Positions 7,964-13,305 of a DNA stretch of 13,305 bases are shown here, one piece after another. The notes below the pieces were generated by a model. The model was not told the origin of the DNA and ran no database searches. It was given only the letters and a program-made list of their open reading frames with translations. Each line of letters opens with the position of its first letter. Positions within the stretch are counted from its first letter, which is position 1. Both the position numbers and the translations under genes were made by a program. Source of the DNA: CAZOMR01 sp964580655 (GTDB lineage: Bacteria; RBG-13-61-14; CAZOMR01); the NCBI GenBank assembly GCA_964580655.1, contig CAZOMR010000069.1, positions 1-13,305 on the forward strand. Direction: 5' to 3'.

Positions 7964-8818
7964 ATGGCTTCTCGAAAAAGGCAAAAGACGCGGCGAGTAA
8001 ATAGAGGGTCCGCGGGCCGGGCACGGCCAGGACGGAAACTCATGGCCAGGAGGATCATGGCCGGGGCAGGCTGTCTAGTGCTCGGAGCCGCGCTCGGAGC
8101 CGCGTGTAAGTTGAGTGCGGATTATATCCGTCAGGCACCGGCCTTTACGATCAAGGAAGTGAATGTGAACACAGGTCAGCATGTCAGCCGGGAGGATGTG
8201 CTGAAGCTTGCTGGGATTCGGGAGGGAAGAAATATCTTTTCATTCCATCTGGCCGAGGCTATACAGGGTGTCGAGTTTCATCCCTGGGTCAAGAGCGTGA
8301 GTGTGCGCCGCCAGCTTCCGGATCGGGTCTTGATCGAGCTTGAAGAGAGGACCCCGATCGCTATCGTGGCAATGGACTCACTCTATTATCTTGATGAAGA
8401 CCTTGAGATATTCAAAAAGGTCGTTCCCGCGGACAGCCTGGATTTCCCGGTCATCACCGGGCTTTTCCTGCAGGAGGTTATCGAGAATAAGGTAACTGCC
8501 GAGCTGAGAAAGACGGCTGAAATACTCTATCTCGCAGGGCGCTCCAGGATACTGCCTGTCAAGGACATCTCCGAGATACATCTGGACAGCATCTTTGGCA
8601 TAGAGCTCTGGACTTCAAAGGATGCGGTCTTGATCAAGTTCGGAGAAGGAGAGTTGCAAAAGAAGTGGAAGGAGCTTGAGCGCGTGGTTCTGGAACTGGA
8701 CTCTGACCTGAAAAAAGTGGCAGTGCTGGATTTGAATTGTGAAGGCCGGATTACGGCCAAGCTGAAAAGCGGGTATCAATTGGCGAGAGAGGAAGGCTCC
8801 ATGTTCTTGAGGCCATAG
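7964..8818 (+). CDS. ftsQ: Cell division protein FtsQ (DivIB-like, POTRA domain)
   Basis: FtsQ is a bitopic inner membrane protein that links the FtsA/FtsZ ring to the periplasmic divisome, normally through FtsB and FtsL. The 284-residue protein has a strongly basic cytoplasmic tail (residues 1-30, rich in Arg and Lys), one short hydrophobic segment rich in Gly and Ala (about 31-47), then a POTRA domain. The POTRA domain begins at AFTIKEVNVNTGQHVSREDV and continues through GRNIFSFHLAEA, HPWVKSVSVRRQLPDRV and LEERTPIAIV. A less conserved FtsQ/DivIB beta domain follows. A perfect 12-base tandem duplication at 8080-8103 encodes LGAALGAA in the membrane segment. ATG at 7964 has GAGG only one base upstream. 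ATG at 8057 has AGGAGG at 8048-8053 with a 3-base spacer, but it would delete the basic tail typical of FtsQ, so I prefer the long form. Its place between ddl and ftsA supports the call. Confidence 0.93.
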   Translation: MASRKRQKTRRVNRGSAGRARPGRKLMARRIMAGAGCLVLGAALGAACKLSADYIRQAPAFTIKEVNVNTGQHVSREDVLKLAGIREGRNIFSFHLAEAIQGVEFHPWVKSVSVRRQLPDRVLIELEERTPIAIVAMDSLYYLDEDLEIFKKVVPADSLDFPVITGLFLQEVIENKVTAELRKTAEILYLAGRSRILPVKDISEIHLDSIFGIELWTSKDAVLIKFGEGELQKKWKELERVVLELDSDLKKVAVLDLNCEGRITAKLKSGYQLAREEGSMFLRP

Positions 8819-8852
8819 GAGAGAGGTCCGAGGGGGCTCTAGGAAACTAAGA

Positions 8853-8860
8853 GGGGGTGA
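8853..8860 (+). promoter_or_regulatory. Shine-Dalgarno deciding the ftsA GTG start at 8866
   Basis: GGGGGTGA closely resembles the full anti-SD complement GGAGGTGA, with one mismatch, and sits 5 bases before GTG 8866. The competing GTG at 8857 lies inside this element. Translation is therefore more likely to start at 8866. Confidence 0.65.
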
Positions 8861-8865
8861 AGAAA

Positions 8866-10089
8866 GTGGCGAAGAGAGACAATGTGGTGGGACTGGACAT
8901 CGGCACGACCAAGATATGCGCGATAGTCTCGGAGATGACCCCTGAAGGGATAGAGATCGTGGGAATAGGGTCCAGCCCTTCGCATGGTCTGCGCAAAGGC
9001 GTGGTGGTCAACATTGACGCGACAGTGGAATCAATAAAGAAGGCGGTGGAAGAGGCGGAGTTGATGGCCGGCTGTGAGATAGGATCTGTGTATGCCGGGA
9101 TAGCCGGCGGGCACATCAAGGGCTTCAACAGCCACGGCATTGTGGCCATCAAGAACCGCGAGGTGAGCGAGGTTGACATCAAACGCGTGGTGGATCAGGC
9201 AAGGGCCGTCTCTATTCCCATGGACCGCGAGGTGATCCACATACTGCCGCAGGAGTTTATCGTGGACGATCAGGACGGCATCAAGGACCCTCTTGGTATG
9301 GCCGGTGTGAGGCTGGAGGCGCGTGTGCATATAGTAACAGGCGCGATAACCTCGGCAGAAAACATCATACGCTGTGCGAACCGCGTTGGCCTGAATGTCG
9401 CGGACATAGTCCTTGAACAACTCGCAAGCTCAGAGAGCGTGCTAAGCCCGGAGGAAAAGGAGATCGGCGTGGTGCTCGTGGACATAGGCGGTGGAACAAC
9501 TGATCTGGCCATCTGGCACCGGGGGAGTATCAAACACACGGTGGTACTCGGTCTGGGCGGAGACCACATTACCAACGACATTGCAACAGGACTTCGCACA
9601 CCTGCCGCCGAGGCGGAGAAGATCAAGATCAAGTACGGATGCGCGGCCACCCGACTTGTGGGCAAGGACGAGTCCATTGAGGTCCCGAGCGTGGGTGGAA
9701 GGAAACCGCGGGTCATACCAAGACAACTGCTCAGCGAGATCATCGAGCCGAGGGTGGAAGAGATATTCGCGCTGGTAAACCGCGAGGTGCTCAAGGCAGG
9801 GCTGGAGGATATGATCGCATCAGGAATAGTGCTGACCGGCGGAACCGCACTTCTCGCTGGAATAGAGGAGTTGGGTGAACAGGTGTTTGAAATGCCTGTC
9901 CGGGTAGGAAGGCCGACCGGGATCGGCGGACTTGTTGATGTGGTTGCAAGCCCCATGTATGCCACGGGTGTCGGGCTGGTTATCTACGGTAGCAAAAACC
10001 GGTCTCGCAGAAGGTTCCGCATCCGGGATAATAACATTTTTCAGAAGGTCGTGGACAGAATGCGAGAATGGATGGAAGAATATTTTTGA
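8866..10089 (+). CDS. ftsA: Cell division protein FtsA (actin-like Z-ring tether)
   Basis: FtsA is an actin-fold ATPase that attaches FtsZ filaments to the membrane and recruits later divisome proteins. From GTG 8866 it has 407 residues. The phosphate-1 loop is VVGLDIGTTKICAIV near the amino end. The FtsA-specific 1C subdomain follows, in place of actin 1B, with GLRKGVVVNID, VYAGIAGGHIKGFNSHG and REVIHILPQEFIVDDQDGI. The phosphate-2 loop is VDIGGGTTDLAI and the adenosine motif is GIVLTGGTALLAGI. The last 17 residues, from IFQKVVDRM to WMEEYF, form the amphipathic membrane-targeting helix. An alternative GTG at 8857 adds three residues but overlaps the ribosome binding site. The gene ends in four consecutive in-frame stop codons (10087-10098). 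It is 47 bases after ftsQ and 48 before ftsZ. Confidence 0.97.
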   Translation: MAKRDNVVGLDIGTTKICAIVSEMTPEGIEIVGIGSSPSHGLRKGVVVNIDATVESIKKAVEEAELMAGCEIGSVYAGIAGGHIKGFNSHGIVAIKNREVSEVDIKRVVDQARAVSIPMDREVIHILPQEFIVDDQDGIKDPLGMAGVRLEARVHIVTGAITSAENIIRCANRVGLNVADIVLEQLASSESVLSPEEKEIGVVLVDIGGGTTDLAIWHRGSIKHTVVLGLGGDHITNDIATGLRTPAAEAEKIKIKYGCAATRLVGKDESIEVPSVGGRKPRVIPRQLLSEIIEPRVEEIFALVNREVLKAGLEDMIASGIVLTGGTALLAGIEELGEQVFEMPVRVGRPTGIGGLVDVVASPMYATGVGLVIYGSKNRSRRRFRIRDNNIFQKVVDRMREWMEEYF

Positions 10090-10123
10090 TGATAATAAAC
10101 AAAGGTAAAGAAAAGGAAGCGGA

Positions 10124-10129
10124 AGGAGG
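10124..10129 (+). promoter_or_regulatory. Strong ribosome binding site of ftsZ in a purine-rich leader
   Basis: AGGAGG lies 8 bases before the ftsZ ATG. It is part of an almost pure purine stretch (about 10100-10137) that holds further partial Shine-Dalgarno copies such as AAGGAG at 10132-10137. Of the genes in this window, ftsZ has the strongest translation signal, which fits the high copy number of FtsZ. Confidence 0.75.
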
Positions 10130-10137
10130 AAAAGGAG

Positions 10138-11286
10138 ATGCTGGAATTTGTGGATGACACTCGTGGAGCAGAGAAGCTGAAGGTAATCGGAGTAGGCGGC
10201 GGCGGCGGGAATGCTGTCAACACCATGATAGCCTCGGGGCTTAAAGGTGTGGAGTTCGTTGCCGCGAACACGGACAGCAAGGCCCTGGAGTTGAGCAGAG
10301 CCCCTTGTCGTGTGCAATTGGGCCAGGGCCGGGGCGCAGGCGGGGACCCTGAGATAGGCAGGCAAACTGCGGAGGAGACATCGAGTCAGTTCGAGGAATT
10401 ATTCGAGGGCGCGGATATGGTCTTCGTCACAGCAGGCATGGGCGGAGGCACGGGCACAGGCGGTGCGCCGGTGATCGCCCGCATTGCAAAGGAGGCAGGC
10501 CTGCTGACGGTGGGCGTGGTGACGAAGCCCTTCGAGTTCGAGGGACAGCGCCGCATGCGGCAGGCCCAGCAGGGCCTGGAGGAACTCAAGGAGCATGTGG
10601 ACAGCCTGATCGTAATACCCAATCAGCGCCTGCTAACCATGGTAGGCAAGAATGTAACGGTACTGGAGGCATTTAAGAAGGCTGACGAGGTGCTCTTGCA
10701 GGCCGTGAAAGGGGTGGCGGAGCTGATCTCCGTGGGGGGGCTGATCAATGTGGACTTCGCGGATGTCAAGGCCGTTATGAGCGAGAGGGGCATGGCCCTG
10801 ATGGGCACAGGAGTTGGCTCTGGCGAGGAGCGATCCACCGAGGCCGCACGCTACACCATTTCAAATCCACTACTCGAAGACCTCAGGATAGAAGGTGCAA
10901 AGGGAGTCCTGATTAACATCACGGGCGGACCTGATCTAACCCTTCACGAGGTCAGCCAGGCATCGAGCCTGATCACCGAAGAGGCTCACCAGGATGCCAC
11001 AATAATCCTCGGTGCGGTCATAGACCACGAGATGAAGGACGAGGTCAGGGTCACGGTGATCGCAACCGGGTTCCAGGACTTCGCGCATGAATTCCGGAGA
11101 AAATTCCGCCCATTCACCGTGACATCCCCTGATGACCTCCCGGCGGCCATGGATATTCCCCCATTTATCCGGAACCGCGAGCGGAACCAGAGCAAGGAAA
11201 AGGCCGCAACGCTGATTGCCCCTTTCAGCGAGGATACAGAGGATGAATACGACATCCCGGCATACCTGCGCCGGCACGGAGACTGA
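10138..11286 (+). CDS. ftsZ: Cell division GTPase FtsZ
   Basis: FtsZ is the tubulin-like GTPase that polymerises into the cytoplasmic division ring. The 382-residue protein has the nucleotide loop VIGVGGGGGNAVN (residues 16-28), AANTDSKAL (43-51), the tubulin signature GMGGGTGTGGAP (100-111), the FEFEGQRR region (132-139), PNQRLL (161-166) and the T7 loop NVDFADVKAVM (204-214) that completes GTP hydrolysis in the next subunit. After residue 325 comes a linker of about 45 residues, then the C-terminal peptide DIPAYLRRHGD (372-382), which binds FtsA and other partners. A second, similar motif, DIPPFIRNR (339-347), lies within the linker and is unusual. ATG at 10138 follows a strong AGGAGG at 10124-10129. 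It ends 88 bases before the radical SAM gene. Confidence 0.99.
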   Translation: MLEFVDDTRGAEKLKVIGVGGGGGNAVNTMIASGLKGVEFVAANTDSKALELSRAPCRVQLGQGRGAGGDPEIGRQTAEETSSQFEELFEGADMVFVTAGMGGGTGTGGAPVIARIAKEAGLLTVGVVTKPFEFEGQRRMRQAQQGLEELKEHVDSLIVIPNQRLLTMVGKNVTVLEAFKKADEVLLQAVKGVAELISVGGLINVDFADVKAVMSERGMALMGTGVGSGEERSTEAARYTISNPLLEDLRIEGAKGVLINITGGPDLTLHEVSQASSLITEEAHQDATIILGAVIDHEMKDEVRVTVIATGFQDFAHEFRRKFRPFTVTSPDDLPAAMDIPPFIRNRERNQSKEKAATLIAPFSEDTEDEYDIPAYLRRHGD

Positions 11287-11305
11287 TGCACTGTCCCTGA
11301 ACGGA

Positions 11306-11329
11306 ATTTGAGATTTGAGATTTGAGATT
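11306..11329 (+). repeat. Three tandem copies of the heptamer ATTTGAG
   Basis: ATTTGAG occurs three times in a row at 11306-11326, with a partial fourth copy (ATT). It lies in the 88-base spacer after ftsZ. The seven-base period does not fit a codon, and the AT-rich composition differs from the surrounding genes, so it looks like an intergenic short tandem repeat. Function is unknown. Confidence 0.8.
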
Positions 11330-11343
11330 CCTGCGAAGCAGGA
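11329..11343 (+). other. Small hairpin after ftsZ (possible weak terminator or processing site)
   Basis: TCCTGC and GCAGGA form a perfect 6-base-pair stem with a GAA triloop, directly after the heptamer repeat and 43 bases beyond the ftsZ stop. No T-run follows, so it is not a standard intrinsic terminator. It could still stabilise or mark the 3' end of the ftsZ message. Low confidence in any role. Confidence 0.4.
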
Positions 11344-11374
11344 CATGAGACATTCGCCGTGATAAGATAAAGCA

Positions 11375-13138
11375 GTGCAAAGGATCAGAGAGAGGAATCA
11401 GCGTGTTTTAGAGAAGGAGCGCGGGACTATCATCAAGCCGTGGGCGGATCGCCTGCGTATAGTGCTTGTTTTTCCCGGGACATACCGGGTGGGCATGGCC
11501 AACCTCGGATTCCAGACTGTTTACAGGCTATTCAATGAGTTCAATGATGTAGTCTGCGAGCGGGCCTTTTACCCGGAAGCTCAGGAGCTTTCACGCCATC
11601 GTAAAAGGGGAATACCTGTCTTGAGCCTTGAGAGTTCCGCTCCCATTTCGGAATTCGACATCATAGCCTTCTCCATGCCCTTTGAAAACGACCTGCTGAT
11701 TCTTCTTGAGATGCTCTCGCTATCAAAGATTCCGCTTCTTGCAAGCCGCCGGCAAAAACCCGCCCGCAAGGGCTTTCCGCTCGTGATGGCAGGGGGCATA
11801 GCAGTAACGCTTAACCCTGAACCTGCCTCGGGCTTCCTGGACATTGCCGCGATAGGCGAGGCTGAGGCCATCATCCCGGAATTCATGCCGCGAATCCTGA
11901 AGGCCCGCAAGTCCTACAGGTCTCCTGGAGGGTCCGGGTCAAAGGCGCGCTGGCTGGGGGCACTCCTGGACGCTCCAGGCATCTACATTCCCCGGTTCTA
12001 CCGTGTGCATTACAACCAGGAAGGCACTATCGGGGGCCGGGAGGCTCTCTCCGGGGCGCCGGAAAGGGTGGCCCGCGCATTCCATAAAGATCTGAAAGGG
12101 CACTCGGTAAGACAGATACTCTTCGCCCCGGGGATCGAGTTCGAGGATATGGGGCTGATCGAGATCAGCAGGGGATGCGGGAGGGCCTGCCGCTTCTGCG
12201 CGGAAGGCTATCTCCTCAGACCGCCGCGGCACCGGCCTTCACGCGAAATCCTGGATGACATAGAGACACTAATTGAGCATCGCGAAAAGATCGGCCTGGT
12301 TGCACCGGTGGTTCCTGACTATCCCATGCTGGTCAAAATTCTGGATTTTATCAAGGCTAAAAGGGCGAAGGTCTCTGTCTCAAGCCTTCGAGCGGACGCC
12401 CTCCCCGATACCCTGCTTGATGCACTTGCTGATTCCGGGCACCAGACCTTGACCCTGGCCCCGGAGACAGGCACGGAGCGACTGCGCCAGGTGATGAACA
12501 AGCCTATCCCGGACAGGGAATTCCTGGACGCGGCCTGGCGGATCGGAAGGGCTGGATTCCGCAAGCTCAAGCTCTACTTTCTTGTCGGCCTGCCAACGGA
12601 GACCCGCATGGACATAGAGGAGATACCTGTTCTGATCAGAAAAATCATGGCCTCGCTGGCAATGGGATCGGGAAAGAAGAGGTTTCCCGGAGAGGTTCAT
12701 CTCAGCGTGAATCCTTTCGTGCCCAAGCCCTGGACTCCATTTCAATGGCATCCACAGGAGAGTGCAAAGTCTCTGAGGGAAAAGATAAGCATCATACGGG
12801 ATGAACTGCGCCGTAATTCAGGGGTGAAGATCACTGCGGAAAGCCCGAGGCAGGCAGAGGTGCAGGGACTGCTTTCACGCGGGGATAGACGCCTTGGTCC
12901 CTGGTTGATAAAGGTTCTTGAAAACCAGGGCAACTGGGCACGCACGGTCAGGGAGGAAAAGATTCCTCTGGACTTCTACCTCTATCGCCCTCGATACGAG
13001 GATGAAATACTGCCCTGGAACTTCCTGGATGTGGGCGTGAAGCGGGAATACCTGCTGGAAGAATACCACCGCGGCCTGAATAAACTCCTGACACCGCCCT
13101 GTAACCCGGACAAGTGCCGCACCTGCGGGGTCTGCTAG
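11375..13138 (+). CDS. Radical SAM protein with N-terminal B12-binding-like domain, function unknown
   Basis: A 587-residue protein of unknown reaction. Residues about 27-175 form a Rossmann-like domain of the type found in front of many radical SAM domains (RIVLVFPGTYRVGMANLGFQ, DIIAFSMPFENDLL, MAGGIAVTLNPEP, IGEAEAII). It has no DxHxxG cobalamin motif. The radical SAM core starts at EISRGCGRACRFCAEGY, where Cys268, Cys272 and Cys275 form the CX3CX2C cluster site. It continues with SSLRAD, LAPETGTERLRQVMNK (361-376) and KLYFLVGLPTET. The end, PPCNPDKCRTCGVC, gives a CX4CX2CX2C group (Cys576, 581, 584, 587) and the protein stops on its last Cys. This resembles the uncharacterised TIGR03960-like family, whose members can continue into a DUF2344 domain; here no such domain is attached. 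GTG 11375 is the only early start: a stop lies at 11363-11365, the next Met is residue 41, and no clear Shine-Dalgarno is seen. Confidence 0.9.
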   Translation: MQRIRERNQRVLEKERGTIIKPWADRLRIVLVFPGTYRVGMANLGFQTVYRLFNEFNDVVCERAFYPEAQELSRHRKRGIPVLSLESSAPISEFDIIAFSMPFENDLLILLEMLSLSKIPLLASRRQKPARKGFPLVMAGGIAVTLNPEPASGFLDIAAIGEAEAIIPEFMPRILKARKSYRSPGGSGSKARWLGALLDAPGIYIPRFYRVHYNQEGTIGGREALSGAPERVARAFHKDLKGHSVRQILFAPGIEFEDMGLIEISRGCGRACRFCAEGYLLRPPRHRPSREILDDIETLIEHREKIGLVAPVVPDYPMLVKILDFIKAKRAKVSVSSLRADALPDTLLDALADSGHQTLTLAPETGTERLRQVMNKPIPDREFLDAAWRIGRAGFRKLKLYFLVGLPTETRMDIEEIPVLIRKIMASLAMGSGKKRFPGEVHLSVNPFVPKPWTPFQWHPQESAKSLREKISIIRDELRRNSGVKITAESPRQAEVQGLLSRGDRRLGPWLIKVLENQGNWARTVREEKIPLDFYLYRPRYEDEILPWNFLDVGVKREYLLEEYHRGLNKLLTPPCNPDKCRTCGVC

Positions 13139-13156
13139 AAGTGGTTTCATAACCTT

Positions 13157-13288
13157 ATCTCCCTCCCCCTTTGATGGGGGAGGGATGGGGAGAGGGTGAT
13201 CTTGATTAAAGAGCAAAAATCTCGCAGTCCCTTGAGAAATAAGGCCAGGATCACCCTCCCCTTAATCCCCTCCCCTCAAGGGATGGGA
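13157..13288. repeat. GC-rich REPIN-like or MITE-like inverted repeat
   Basis: This is a non-coding element 18 bases after the radical SAM stop. The left hairpin pairs 13160-13169 with 13176-13185 (10 base pairs, loop TTTGAT). The right hairpin pairs 13266-13274 with 13280-13288 (8 of 9 positions). In addition, GGGGAGAGGGTGATC at 13187-13201 is the inverted copy of GATCACCCTCCCC at 13249-13261, apart from a two-base difference. Two related hairpins in opposite orientation around a short AT-rich core (13202-13248) is the layout of a REPIN or small MITE. I see no ORF, tRNA or other gene in the final 167 bases of the window. The first hairpin lacks a T-run but might also slow transcription after the radical SAM gene. 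Confidence 0.65.
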
Positions 13289-13305
13289 AATTTCTTTAAG
13301 CCAAA

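Noticed and set aside
8819..8865. Hairpin or regulatory RNA in the ftsQ-ftsA gap
   Set aside because: Only about four weak pairs (AGAG with CTCT) can be drawn, and the rest is explained by the G-rich Shine-Dalgarno.
9270..9965. A 231-codon minus-strand open frame opposite ftsA
   Set aside because: The translation is Ser/Thr/Pro-rich low complexity, as expected from the reverse of a conserved GC-rich gene, and no gene-like context supports it.
11320..11374. Possible promoter for the radical SAM gene, using TTGAGA and TAAGAT
   Set aside because: The TTGAGA at 11322-11327 and TAAGAT at 11363-11368 are about 35 bases apart, far from the usual 17, and TTGAGA is simply part of the heptamer repeat.
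13160..13185. Intrinsic terminator after the radical SAM gene
   Set aside because: The 10-base-pair stem is strong, but it is followed by a G-rich stretch and not by a T-run. It is better read as half of the inverted repeat element.

Overview
This window is the downstream two thirds of a classical division and cell wall (dcw) cluster, followed by a conserved radical SAM gene. All eleven genes are on the plus strand, tightly packed and intact, except that mraY is cut by the left edge of the window. The order is mraY-murD-ftsW-murG-murC-murB-ddl-ftsQ-ftsA-ftsZ-radical SAM. I see no tRNA, rRNA, CRISPR array, transposase or other mobile gene.

Organism: the complete murein precursor set, ftsQ/ftsA/ftsZ, moderately high GC and this gene order, with murB and ddl between murC and ftsQ and a radical SAM gene after ftsZ, suggest a Gram-negative bacterium. 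A deltaproteobacterial (Desulfobacterota-type) or related lineage fits best. This rests on gene order and motif style, not on a phylogeny.

Layout: positions 2-7959 encode lipid I and lipid II synthesis (MraY, MurG), the cytoplasmic Mur steps (MurD, MurC, MurB), D-Ala-D-Ala ligase (Ddl) and the SEDS polymerase FtsW. Gaps here are 3-15 bases, with one 4-base stop/start overlap at murC/murB, so this is almost certainly one transcript with translational coupling. Positions 7964-11286 encode FtsQ, FtsA and FtsZ. The gaps widen to about 40-50 bases before ftsA and ftsZ, and Shine-Dalgarno sequences there are much stronger, as expected for proteins needed in larger amounts. An 88-base spacer with a heptamer repeat and a small hairpin separates ftsZ from the radical SAM gene (11375-13138). 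The last 167 bases are non-coding and hold a GC-rich, REPIN-like inverted repeat.

How the genes work together: MurB, MurC, MurD and Ddl build UDP-MurNAc-pentapeptide. MraY transfers it to undecaprenyl phosphate, MurG adds GlcNAc, and FtsW polymerises the resulting lipid II at the septum. FtsZ forms the ring, FtsA ties it to the membrane through a C-terminal amphipathic helix, and FtsQ links it to the periplasmic divisome. The radical SAM protein has no assigned role and is the most interesting gene here. The dcw part is ordinary, and I did not find a clearly new system. The points worth a second look are the radical SAM protein, a doubled FtsZ tail motif, the terminal repeat element and several small sequence oddities.
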